From Rhizophagus clarus (taxonomy: Eukaryota; Glomeromycota; Glomeromycetes; Glomerales; Glomeraceae): 64,000 bases of DNA. The notes beneath the pieces were generated by a model. That model had not been told where the DNA came from and ran no database searches. It was given only the letters and a program-made list of their open reading frames with translations. The DNA is taken from contig BLAL01000334.1 of assembly GCA_015698045.1 (NCBI GenBank), positions 124,001-188,000 on the forward strand, given 5' to 3'. Of the stretch, positions 23,400 to 35,520 are shown in pieces. The first letter of the stretch is position 1; the number at the start of each line of letters is the position of its first letter. A program made the translations under genes and the position numbers.

Positions 23400-24156
23400 A
23401 ATAAATGTTATTTGTAATGAATTATAACATTAATGTAATAATTGATATTTATAATTTGCTTGTTAACATTTACGTTATTTATATATATTATTATATATGA
23501 CAATAATACTATCGTGACAACATCTTATTTATTATAATTGCATAATAATTGTAAAATACTATTAAAAAAACTCTACTTGATAGCAAAGTTCTATTGGTTG
23601 CCCGCATTGTTACCAATGACTGAACAATAGCTCAGTTATTGGATGGTGATATCGATCTTCGACCGATATATCTACTCCCCATCTAATTACTTTTTAATTA
23701 TTAGTGAATGCATTATGATATTTTCGCAAATGGTGAATTTGTACTAGTATTATAAACAATAATTAAGACACTTGTTTGAAATGCATTGTTCTTTGTAAGA
23801 TTATTACCTTTAAATCTATTATAAGCGGAGAGAATTTCAATATTTAGCGGATCTTATTATGTTTTTTTTTTTTATTTTTTAATTTTCATTACATAGATTA
23901 AATAAATTTAATAAATTTTGGTTATTTACTTCGTATGCTTTCTAGTGGTTTTTTTTTTAAATGAAAATTTTAATTTAAACATACGTTTATTGAATTTTTA
24001 TTAATGATGGATGAAGAATGATTTAATATTATAACCTATTAAAAATTACTGGATGGAATGAATTGTTATGCTTTATAGAACAAAATATTTACGACTCGAC
24101 TATTGCAAATAAATTAATGATATCAAATGTAATTAACACAGCAGAATTATAAATTA
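23400..24156. other. Gene-free stretch with two adjacent hairpins
   Basis: 23613-23642 can form CCAATGACTGA, an 8-nt loop, TCAGTTATTGG (one mismatch). 23649-23669 can form ATATCG, a 9-nt loop, CGATAT. The block is less AT-rich than its surroundings and contains TAGCTCAGTTATTGG, like a tRNA D arm, but no full cloverleaf is found. The remainder has no recognisable feature. Confidence 0.35.
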
Positions 24157-27100
24157 CTATTCTAAAAATTCAATATTAATTTGCAACCCAGAGGTCAATT
24201 TTTCATTATCTTTTATAGATAATGAATCATCTAATTTAATTGTAAATATTAAAATATTTTAGTAATAATATAATAATACATAATGTAACTAATAAAGAAT
24301 TGTAAACTTACTGCATTTATCAGATGACTGAGTATACTCTGAAGATTCATTATTCATTTGTGGTTCGGAGGTTAAATTTTCATTGCCTTTAATAATTTAA
24401 TTGATAACAAACTTTTGTTAATATAGTCATTTTTAAAAACACATTTAAAGAAATATTTAAATATATACTTTTGACCGATTTATTTCTAGTGTTAATTCCA
24501 AAACCCATTTTTTCAAATTCATCTAATACTTCGTTAATGGTTGGTCTTAGATCAGGTTCTTGATTCCAGCAACTTTTATAAAGTTCTGAATATTCCTTGG
24601 GAGTACCGGGAATTATATTTTCACGAGCACCATTATTAATTTCACGAACAAGTGCAAAATTATAATCAGTATCTTTAAATGGACGATGCCCACTAGAAAT
24701 TTCCCACATTAATACGCCAAAACTATATACATCTGAAGATTTAGTATATGGAAATTTTTGATCAAAAATACGTTTGGGTTCCCTATAAGGAATAACACCA
24801 AAATTTCCCATGTGGACTGATGAATTTGGATCATTTTGAATTTTTGAAATACCAAAATCCGTTATTTTAGCATTATGCTTATGAATAACTACATGCTAAA
24901 CAAAAAAAAAATATAACATTATTGTTAATTAATAATTTGTATCATGTTAAAACAACATATAATACTTACAAGATCTCTATGTGAAACATCCTCATTATGT
25001 AAATAATTTAATCCAATTTGAAATGCTAATCTTTTCTTATCATTCCAAGTCAAATTTTTGAAATTACTTTTAAGATAGGTCTGCAAATCACCACCATCAG
25101 CATATTGCATTATAAGAAGGTATTGATCTGTTATTGGTTCTAGAAGAAAAAGTTTCTTTTAAATAATTAAATATTATATTGTATATATAGCTAATTAAAA
25201 ACATTTTAATTACCTCTACTAATGCCTAAACATCGTATAATACTCTCACTACAATCAAGATATAAATGCATTTTTAATTCATGAATGAACGCATCCAATA
25301 AATTATGTTTAATATCTTCTGTATTGGTTAATTTTTTACAAATAACATAATCATGTATTTTGGCCCAAATTGCCCTCATAACATGTCCAAATGCGCTTAC
25401 GCTAATATGTTTCAAATTCTCCAATTCATCGTAATGTATGTATTTAACTTGTTTATTATTTATGGCATTTTTAATCCATTCAGTCGCATTTTTACTTTCT
25501 TTTTCTGACTTTTCACACCATTCAACTATCTTGACATCATTTATTTCAATACTATTTTCATTATTGTTTATAACATACTGTGCTTTTTCATTTTTATTTG
25601 CTACTGCTTTTTGATACCAATAAAAAGCTTTAACTTCATCTTTCTTAATGACAGTCCCTTGATTAAAATATATACTTAATTTAAGTTGTGCATCTTTATT
25701 TCCACTTTCTGCTGCTTTTTGATACCAATAAAAAGCTTTAACTTCATCTTTATCAATACAAATTCCATTCTCATAAAATGAGCTTAACTTACATTGAGCA
25801 ACACAATTTCCATTTTCGGCTGCCTTTTTATACCAATAAAATGCTTTGATTTCATTTTTTTCAATACTAATTCCATTTTCATAATATATACCTAAATTAT
25901 ATTGTGCATTACTATTTTTATTTTCTGCTGCTTTTTGATACCAATAAAATGCCTTATTACTATCCTTTTTTGTACCAATTTCTTTTTCATAGCACAAACC
26001 TAAATTATATTGTGCATTACTATGATTTTCATTTTCTGCTGCTTCTTGATACCAGATAAAAGCTTTAACATTATTTTTTTCAATACCAACTCCGTTTTCA
26101 AAACACAAACCTAAATTATATTGCGCATTCCTATTTTTATTTTCTGCTGCTTTTTGATACCACTCAAAAGCTTGAACATTATTCTTTTCAATACCGATTC
26201 CATTTTCATAACACAAACCCAAACTATATTGTGTATTACTATTTTCATTTTCTGCTGCTTTTTGATACCAATTTAAAGCTTCAATTTCATCTATTTCAGT
26301 ACCAATTCCATTTTCATAATATAAACCTAATTTATATTGTGCAATTTCATTTTTATTTTCCGCTGCTTTTTTATACCAATAAAATGCTTGAACATTATTT
26401 TTTTCAACACCAATTCCATTTTCATAGCATAAACCTAAATTATGTTGTGCAATTGCATTTCTATTTTCAGCAGCTTTTTGATACCAATAAAAGGCTTCTT
26501 CCAAATCTTTTTCAATGCCAATTCCATTTTCAGAACATAAACCTAAATTATATTGTGCATTATTATTTTCATTTTTTGCTGCTTTATAATACCAATAATA
26601 TGCTTTAATTTCATCTTTTTTAACTCCAATGCCATTTTTATAAAAATGACCAAGTTTGTCTTGTCCATTATTATTTCCATTTTCTGCTGCTTTTTGATAC
26701 TAATAAAAAGCTTGTACATTATTTATTTCGGTACCAATTCCATTTTCATAACACAATCCTAAATCATATTGTGCATTTTTATTGCCATTTCTTGCTGCTT
26801 GTTGATAACAATATAAAGCTTGAATATCATCTTTTTCAATACCAATTCCATTTTTATAACACAAACCCAAACTATATTGAGCATTACTATTTGCACCGTT
26901 TGCTGCTTTTTGATACCAATAAAAAGCTTTTTCCAAATCTCTTTCAATTCCAATCCCATTCTCATAATATATACCCAAATTATATTGTGCATTGTAATTT
27001 CCAATTTCTGCTGCTTTTTCAAACCAATAAAAAGCTTTAACTTCATCTTTTTCAACACCAATTTCATTTTCATAACATAAACCTAAATAATACTGCGCTT

Positions 27101-30100
27101 GTTTATTACCATTTTCCGTCGCTTTTTGATACCAATAAAAGGCCATATTTTTATCTTCTTTAATACCAATTTCATTTTCATAACATAAACCTAGATTATA
27201 TTGTGCATTTTCATTTTCATTTTCTGCTGCTTTTTGACACCAATAAAAAAATTTGCTATCACTTTTTCAATACCAATTCCATTTTTATAACAAACTTAAA
27301 CTATATTGAGCATCACTACTTTTATTTTCTGCCGCTATTTGATACCAATGAAGAGCTATAATTTCATCTTTTATAATACCAATTCCATTTTCATAACATA
27401 AACCTAATTTATATTGTGCGTTTTTATTTTTATTTTCTGCTGCTTTTTTATACCAATAAATACTAGCTTGTGCATCATTTATTCTAACACCAATTCCGTT
27501 TTCATAACACAATCCCAAACTGTATTGAGCATTGCTATTCATACCGTTTGCTGCTACTTGATACAAATAAAAAGCTTTTTCCAAATCTCTTTCGATTCCA
27601 ATTCCATTTTCATAATATACACCCAAATTATATTGTGCATTGTCATTTCCAATTTTTGCTGCTTTTTCAAACCAATAAAAAGCTTTAACTTCATCTTTTT
27701 CAACACCAGTTTCATTTTTATAACATAAACCTAAATTATATTGCACTTGTTTATTACCATTTTCAGCTGCTTTTTGATACCAATAAATAGCTTTTACTGC
27801 ATTTTTTTCAATACCAATTCCATTTTCATAACATAAACCTAAATTATATTGTGCATTTTCATTTACATTTTCTGCTGCTTTTTGATACCAATATAAAGCT
27901 TTTACCAAATCTTTTTCAATTTCATCTCCACTTTCATAATAGGAGCCTAAATCATATTGTGCATTTTTATTTTCATTTTTTGCTGCCACTTGAAGCCAAT
28001 TAAATGCTTCATCTATATTTTTTTCAATACCAATTCCATTTTTATAGCATAAACTTATTTTATATTGTGCATTACTATTTTTGTTTTCTGCTGCTTTTTG
28101 GTACCAATATAAAGCTTGAACATTATTTTTTTCAATACCAATTCCATTTTCAAAACATAAACCTAAATTATATTGTGCATTACTATTTTCTTTTTTTGCT
28201 GCCTTTTAATACCATTCAAAAGCTTGAACATTATTTTTTTCAGTACCAATCTCATTTTCATAACACAAGCCTAAATTAAATTGTGCATCACTATTACCAT
28301 TTTCTGCTGCCCTTTGATACCAATAGAAAGCTTTAATTTTTTCACTCATAACATCAATTCCATTTCTATAATATAGACTCAAGTCATATTGTATACTTTT
28401 ACTCTCATTATTTACTGTATTTTGATGATAATAAGAAGCTTTTTTATTGTTCTTTTTAGCACCTTTATTATTTTTTGCTTGTTGATACCAATAAGAGGTT
28501 ACTTCTTTATCTTTTTCAATGTTAATTCCACTTTTATAATATATGCTTAATTTGTATTGTGCATCTTTATTTTCTTTTTCTGCTGCCTTTTGATACCAAT
28601 AAAATGCTTTAGCATTGTCATTTTTTAAACTAAATTCTTGTTTATAATATGGTCCATATGAATAGTTATTTTCATAATCTGCAGTTCTTTTTTTTTGCAC
28701 TAATTCCATTTTCATACCACAATCCTAATTTGTATTGTGCATATTCATTTTCATTTTCCGCAGCTTTTAAATACGAAGAAAATGCTTTAGACTTATCTTT
28801 TACGGTACCAATTCCATTTTCATAACATAAACCCAACCTATGCTGTGCATTATTATTATTATCATATGTTGCTGCTTTCTCATACCAATAAAATGCTTCG
28901 GAATTATTTTTTTGGTACCAATTCCATTTTCATAACACAAACCCAAAATATATTTTGCATTATTACTCTCATTATATGCTGCTGCTTTTCTATACCAATA
29001 AAATGCTTTGGAATTACTTTTTTTGCCCCAATTCCATTTTCGTAATATAAACCTAAACTACATTGTGCATAAGAGTTTTTATTCTCCGCAGCTTTTTGAC
29101 ACCAATATATAGCTTTAGTTACATCTTTTTCAATACCAATTCCATTTTCATAACATAAACTTAACTCAAATTGTGCATTACTATTATCATTTTCCGCAGC
29201 TTTTTGAAACCATAGAAAGCTTTAATTTCATCTTTTTCAATATCATTTCCATTTTTAAAGTACAATCCTAATTCATACTGGGCATTAACATCTTTATTTT
29301 CTGCAGCTTTTTGAAGCCAATAAAAAGCTTTAGATTTATCTATCTTAATACCAGTTCCATTTTCATAATATACGCCTAGATTATATTGAGCATTGCTATT
29401 TTTATTTTCTGCCGCTTTTTGAAGCCAATAAAGTGCTTTACCTTCATCTTTTTCAATATCAACTCCATTTTTATAACACATACTCAAAATATATTGTGCA
29501 TTATTATTTTCATTTTCTGCTGCTTTTTCATACCAGTAAAATGCCTTAACTTCATTCTTTTCAATACCAATTCCATTTTCATAACATAAGCCTAAGTTAT
29601 ATTGTGCATTTTCATCTTTATTTTCTGCTCCTTTTTGATACCAATAAAAAGCTTTTTCCAGATCTTTTTCAACGCCAATTCCATTTTCGTAACATAATCC
29701 TAAATTATATTGTGCTTTATTATTTCCATTCTTAACAGCTTCTTGATACCAATTAAAAGCTTCAATTTCATCTTTTTCAACACCAATTCCATTTTCGTAA
29801 CATAAACCTAAATTATATTGTGCTTTATTATTTCCATTCTTAACGGCTTCTTGGTACCAATTAAAAGCTTCAATTTCATCTTTTTCAACACCAATTCCAT
29901 TTTCATAACGTAAGCCTAAATTATATTGTGCATTTTCATTTCCATTTTTTGCCACTTTTTCAAACCAATATGAAGCTTTAACTGCATCTCTTTCTATACC
30001 AACTCCATTTTTATAGCATAAAGCTAAACTATATTGTGCATCAATATCTCCATTTTCCGCTGCTTTCTGATACCAATAAAAAGCTTTAATTTCATCTTTT

Positions 30101-30441
30101 TCAATAACAATTCCATTTTCATAATATGAACCTAGATTATATTGTGCATTATTATTTCCATTCTTTACTGCTTTTTCAAACCAATAAAAAGCTTTAGCTT
30201 CATCTTTTTCTATACCAATTCCATTCTCATAAAATGAACCTAAATTATATTGTGCATTAATATTTCCATTTTCTGCTGCTTTTTGACACCAATAAAAAGC
30301 TTTTTCTAAATTTTTTTCAATACCGGTTCCATTTTCATAGCATAGACCCAAATTATATTGTGCGCTGCTATCTCCATTTTTTGCTGCTTTCTGATACCAA
30401 TTAAACGATATTTTTGACTTATATGTTTTTAGCATTTCCAT
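24157..30441 (-). pseudogene. Giant Sel1-repeat protein fused to a TKL-type pseudokinase domain
   Basis: ATG 30441 opens an array of about 45 Sel1-like repeats (36 residues, e.g. NAQYNLGLCYENGIGIEKDE, then AFYWYQKAAENGN) down to about 25560. ATEWIKNAINNKQ and a kinase N-lobe follow, with ISVSAFGHV in the glycine-loop position and YVICKKL carrying the ATP-binding Lys. Exons 25139-24970, 24895-24469, 24386-24312 and 24230-24157 join in phase and give the hinge MQYADGGDL, VSHRDL, KITDFGIS, SSDVYSFGVLMWE and a Ser-rich tail. The catalytic loop reads HRDL-HVVIHKH, so the usual SKN, including the Mg-binding Asn, is missing, and two loop glycines are lost. In the array, TAG at 26701 and TAA at 28206 replace repeat residues, and frameshifts occur near 27275, 28690, 28913, 29035 and 29213. 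Either assembly errors or real decay. Confidence 0.75.
25560..30420 (-). repeat. About 45 tandem 108-bp Sel1-coding repeats
   Basis: The unit is 108 bp, marked on the plus strand by CCAATTCCATTTTCATAACA and GCTGCTTTTTGATACCAATA. Some neighbours are nearly identical (29700-29880 holds two units differing at a few bases), showing recent local duplication or conversion, while the outer units are more diverged. Open frames on the plus strand here are shadows of the repeat. Confidence 0.85.
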
Positions 30442-32590
30442 TACAGAAAATGAATTTGTTAAAAAAAAAAATTACAGAAAAACTAGTTTCTTCGCAATAA
30501 ACTTAAGAAATATTAACATACATACATATATATATATTTATTTATTTATTTATTATTACGGTCTATAAATAGGTTAAAGCGTTATTTCAGAAAAAATATA
30601 CATCTCAATTAATAATTCAATGAAAACATCAACGAATCATAGAAATGTTCTATATTTAATGCAGGGGTATTTTTTTTGTTACATTAGTACAGTATCTTGT
30701 ACTAAATGTGCACGAAACGTACAATGATATTTTACACTAGTAGTGTGTAATTTCCTAGTCAGGTGAAGATTAGATCAGCAAAACTAGAATTCTAGAAGTT
30801 TCAAATTTTGTATATACAATGAAATTCGGTAAGCAGTCTACAGTAGCAGTTTCACTAAAAATATGGTTGCCCCAAAAAGTTTCGTCAGTAACTTAGACCA
30901 GAATTTAGATAATTTGTAATGTATCTGATTATTTCTAGAACACAAGTTCAGTCCCAACTAAATACTTCTAACGTAAAAGAAAGTTTAGATTTCATATTGT
31001 GGTTCATGGATTTTTCAGTGTTGTCCAAAAAAAGAAACAACCCCGTGATCATCTATCTATTCAGCCTATATCGATATATTACGCCAAAAATAAAGTTGAT
31101 GTCGTATTATTTATGTTCCTTAAAATTCATTTAAAGGGCAAATAATTATTGTTATTATTCCTAATTCATTGTCATTTGGCTGATTAATGATATCACATCT
31201 AACATCTATTATCATTAATTTCTTAAAATTTTCTAGAACATAAAATTCTGCAGTGTAATCAGAAATTATATTAGTTTATATTTATTGTTTTATTTTATCA
31301 TTATGTAACACTAATGCATTGGGTTATAAATTAGAACTGCACACGATTTTATATTTGAATTTTAGCGTGAGGAACAATTTCTTTTTTAAATACAGGGCAC
31401 ATTAATCATAATAAATTTTTCATCTACTTGATTAATTAATTATAAACAATCGTTGACCAAAATTAAGTTTCGATAATACATTTTACTTGAAATTCACGTA
31501 AGAAAATACTATAATCGTAAAATTAAATTCGTGAAGTCAATCCGTTTGATTAGGGTAAAAATGAGTTTAAAAATACCAAATATCAATAGTTTATATTTTC
31601 GATAATGGCTATAAAATATTGATTCAGGTAAAATTAAACTGAATACATCAATACATGATGCTGTAGTAGCTATAGTAAGTGATAGTAACCGGGAACCAAT
31701 TTTTTTTTTTTTAATTATAATAATAATGGTAATCTTTACATAAAAAGTTAACTGATAATTTTAGAGGAGTTCTTATTTAAATTGAAATATTTGTAATCGT
31801 CATCAATATCAAACAACTAAAGTAATGAGTAATAAGTATTAACGTAAGTATTTTATTAAAGCCAAAAATATGCATAAACTGTAATTTTAATATTACTTGT
31901 CAAGTATCAGACTGATTTGTCGGATTAATAAATCACGATTGGATGTTGAAAGTTAGGGATTTAATTAAAATCTATAGTAAATAATAATAATGATAAATAG
32001 AAAACAAAATTCTGTATATTGCCAAATAAAAATAATGGAAAAGATACGTGATACAGTGTAAGGGACAAGATGTTTTCAAATAATTTCAGTACGAGAATTT
32101 CCAGAATGCGTTTTCGGTAGAATGCACAGAGTAATCCTTTTCTTGATTATTCCTAATTACTTGCTGCATATTTTCGTGCATTCTAGGAATTGCGCACCCA
32201 AGTTCCATATTGTTCAAGTTTTCTTGTATAATTTTATTAATATTAGGATTATTTAGGAGTCGCAGTTTCATATTTATTTTTGCGTATAGTTTTTATTTTA
32301 TTAAATAATTATATTTTTAGATAATGAAGATGTTAATGAATGTAATTAAGATAAAAAAAATGCTCCTGAAAAAGATTTTTTTAATTACAGTAGATATCTA
32401 AAAGGAATATGTGAACGATCACTAAGGGCATTTATACATCCTTTCGGATGATACTGCCAAATATACTAAACAACCTCAAGCAAGTCTTCTTCAGCCGTCA
32501 TTATTTCATTATCAACTATAATAGAAAATACGGAATGTGAAAGACTGAAAGAGATCGGATATTAAATAAAAAAAAGAATAAATAAATTCT
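30442..32590. other. Gene-poor region
   Basis: No supported gene. TATT repeats lie at about 30520-30555. Short ORFs at 30919-31134 (plus) and 32086-32271 (minus, MKLRLLNNPNINKIIQENLN) have no recognisable motif and typical noncoding composition. Confidence 0.4.
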
Positions 32591-33114
32591 GATTATTTAA
32601 GAAAAAAAAATTACGTTGAGCTTCTATTACGATCTGTTTTCCTAGAATATTGTTTAATGAAACCTTGTCTAAAAACTTGTATCCCACTAGTAGCATTCCT
32701 TCTTCATGTCCAACAAATGCTCCATCATCTACTAACATCCTCAATTTTCGTGAATCATCTGAAAGCAGGTCTTCAAGGTTTTCATTATATAGCTCAACAT
32801 AAGAAATTTTGACAGGGAATCCTCTAGCTTTCTGCTTTCAAACCCCGAACAAGGTTAAAGATATTGTACCGTCTATGATATTTAGATCACCTTCCATTGT
32901 ATACGTTAGACGATAAGAGTACAATTGTACCATGCTTTAACGTCATGTAAAATAGGGACAACCACATAATTGAAAATTTGGCTTGATTCGTTTCTGGTCC
33001 AAAAACCGAATCGAACGTATATGTTTTCCTGCTGATGGCATCTTTACGGAAATTTCGCCGAAGTCGTTTTAATGATAATCGACGAGGTAATTTCATGTCC
33101 AATACGTTCCCCAT
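32590..33114 (-). pseudogene. Kinesin-5 (BimC/Eg5-type) motor-domain fragment, P-loop deleted
   Basis: From ATG 33114 the reverse strand reads RKTYTFDSVFGPETNQ, a kinesin motor signature. After a frameshift, VVVPILHDVKAWYNCT continues directly to TYTMEGD, so the intervening AYGQTGTGK-type ATP-binding P-loop has been lost, with a TAA at the junction. After further breaks, FPVKISYVELYNENLEDLLS and GKQIVIEAQR follow, matching the alpha2/beta5 region of kinesin motors. The stalk and tail are absent. Kinesin-5 motors slide antiparallel spindle microtubules; this fragment cannot bind ATP and is a dead duplicate. Confidence 0.75.
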
Positions 33115-33119
33115 TCTAA

Positions 33120-34710
33120 ATTTATATTTTTTTACTACATATGTTAGATAATAATAAAAAATATATAATTATTTTAAAGTCGTACGAGACCTGCAGCGCA
33201 CAACTTGAATATTTTTTTCATATATTATGCAACTGAGTACAGCTTTACTGTCACTATCGAATAAACTCATTAGTTAGAAGAAGAAAAAAATTTTTTTTAA
33301 TAAAAGTAGGAAGTTTATATTTATAATACGCGAAAAATGTTTAATATAGATATTTAATATAGTGTTTTTTTTTTTATGAAGAAAAATAATACCTTGCAGC
33401 AAAAAAATTTTTTTTTTACTTATATTTGAATATTTTGTGCTACAAAACAGGTTATTGTTTAAAGATCCGAAAATCACAATCCTAAAATAAACTTCAAATT
33501 ACGATGTAACATTATTTACACCTTGTCTTTTTTTTAAAAAAAAAAAGCTTTAACAACGTTAAATTGTTTTATTATAAATTTCACTAAAAATAATGTTTTA
33601 TTAAATTATACATACAAAGCTTTTAAAAATATAAAATATTGTCAGATAAAGGTCTTTTGATATATTGATTTCACCATTTGAATTAAAATTGTTATTATGG
33701 CTATTTTGTCGCTCGAGAATTCCCTCTCTTGTTTACTACGACTAAAGAAGAATAATTTGTATAAAGGATAAGATCAGTAGGAATATACTAAGTCAACTAA
33801 CGCAACACAACGTCAGGAAAGTTAGTAGATAATTCTTATCTTTTTATGAGAAGTTATTAGAGTAGATGGAAATAGAGAATCAAAGTTAGGTAGAAGCCAA
33901 AGAAACAAGGTTTCATATAGGAAATCATCTTGTCTTTACTAACAAGATCAATAATACCGGTTATGTGTATTTGAGATAATAGTGAGTTTCGAGATTAAGT
34001 TTATCGGGTTTATAATCCAACGGCAAATGGATTGCAATAGAAACAATAATGTCAAAAAAATTTTTCATGCAGTAGATTACGACTTTCTGATATGTTTAAC
34101 TTTGGGATGAAAAAATATATTCCCTATATCCGTTGTCACTATAATTCTTCTAATCACAAAGGAAAATAATCTTAAATTCTTGTCGCATCAGTTTTTCTAT
34201 GTACATTCTTTTATATGACAGAAAGTCTCACGTGAAGACATAATTTTTTATAATTTTTTGTTTGTTAACGTTAGTATCTATTATAAAAGTACGATTATTT
34301 ACAAAAATGAGGAACTTCTCAAAATACGATAATTTTTCAAGATGGAAGGGAGGGCACTAGGGACTGACACCAAACAAATATTTTTCGAGTATGGTAAAAG
34401 TGAATTTTATAATGAAATCTAGATGTGTTATATTATAAATAAACATATAATTTACTAGTAATAAGAAAGGTTTCGTTTTCCGGAATATATAAATAAAAAA
34501 AATAAAGTTTATACTCCCTTTTTCAAACAAAAAAAGTTCGTTCTCTTGAAGTTCATTCTCTTAAAGTTCATCTCTTCATAAACAATTAGTTTTTTTAAAA
34601 CTTCGATGCAACTATATTAAATTACGTTCGCCGTAATAGAAACTATTTGCCATACAATTATTCTATATAAAAACTATGAAAATTCAAATTTTTTATTTTT
34701 ATATATATAA
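33120..34710. other. Gene-poor AT-rich region
   Basis: No supported gene or RNA. Homopolymer-rich stretches around 33270-33560 produce spurious reading frames on the minus strand. Confidence 0.4.
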
Positions 34711-35520
34711 CTATAAATGATGTAATCATTGGCTTTTAAAGGCGTAAATTACTTAATATATAAATCCGCAGCGTCGATCATTTATTATCGTGTAAAAACG
34801 CGTAAAAATCTTTACATAATACTATAAATAACTATGACTCATTTTTAACTTTTTACTTATTTTTTCTCAAAGAAAAATTTTTATTTTATTTCTTATATTT
34901 CTCAGAAAAAATTTTATCTTATTATTTTTTCAAAAATATTAATATATATTTTTCGTAAAGAAAAAATTTTTTTCTTTCAAAGAAATTTATATTGCTTTTA
35001 TTTTTTTCAAAAATATTTATTATAAATTTTTAATCAACCCTATTATTTTTCGTTTTAAAACATTAAAATGTTAGTTAAAAGGTTTTTTTTTTTTTAAGGA
35101 GAATACTTTGTTTTTTATAGCACTTAAATTTACCTAAATATAACCAATAGTGTGATAACAACATCGAGTTTTTATCATTTTGGTAAGTGGAATTGGCTAA
35201 GCTGGGATGTATAAGGGAGTTGTGCACCTAGTGTGCTTTGGTTATCCTCCTCTTCAAATAGTCTGGTTAACTTAATGAGATCATAAATATCTCAAGCTAT
35301 GTCGCAGACTTCTGTATGTGGGGCCCGTATCCCTTTGGTGGGTGGGTCTCATGTCTTATTATCAATTGACAGTACCTCTGCACGAGTTTGACCACTCACG
35401 ATATTCGTTAATGTCAGTTGATAGTAGGCATGGGGGCTTGAAACTGTCACTTCTGCAGAGCTTACTTAGAGTACTCGAGTCTTCTAACACATTTTATTGT
35501 ATATTTTATATTTTTAGATT
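34711..35520 (+). repeat. Dispersed 0.8-kb unit, copy 1 (possible ncRNA/SINE or promoter-intron module)
   Basis: The unit begins near TAAATGATGTAATCATTGG and carries GCGTCGATCATTTATT and CGTGTAAAAACGCGTAAAAA at 34771-34808. A tract of about 300 bp rich in T and A follows. The conserved core then runs from GGTAAGTGGAATTGG (about 35180) to TTTTATATTTTTAGATT (about 35520). The core start contains TGGCTAAGCTGG, a perfect match to the tRNA-type A box, and GAGAT-7 nt-ATCTC at about 35278. GTAAGT at the start and TTTTTAG at the end also fit an intron. A frame of 82 codons (MGPVSLWWVG) is present but is broken in copy 3, so it is unlikely to be coding. Confidence 0.7.

Larger units (their letters stand above)
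21860..23400 (-). pseudogene. Degenerate Sel1-repeat gene debris
   Basis: Scattered reverse-strand pieces keep the Sel1 pattern: KKSAEQEYHDAQNELGTFYE just before 21880, similar pieces at about 22690-22750, 22880-23060 and 23090-23400. Stops and frameshifts are frequent. The pieces resemble the repeats of the neighbouring giant Sel1-kinase gene, so this is probably a decayed duplicate. It is cut by the hAT-like element at 21980-22684 and by a TGACGT-rich insert near 22755-22870. Confidence 0.65.

Noticed and set aside
23613..23690. Possible tRNA gene
   Set aside because: A D-arm-like word is present but no acceptor stem, anticodon arm or TYC arm can be placed.
26231..29589. Plus-strand frames rich in Phe, Tyr and His across the Sel1 array
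   Set aside because: They are antisense shadows of the 108-bp repeat, which stays open in several frames.
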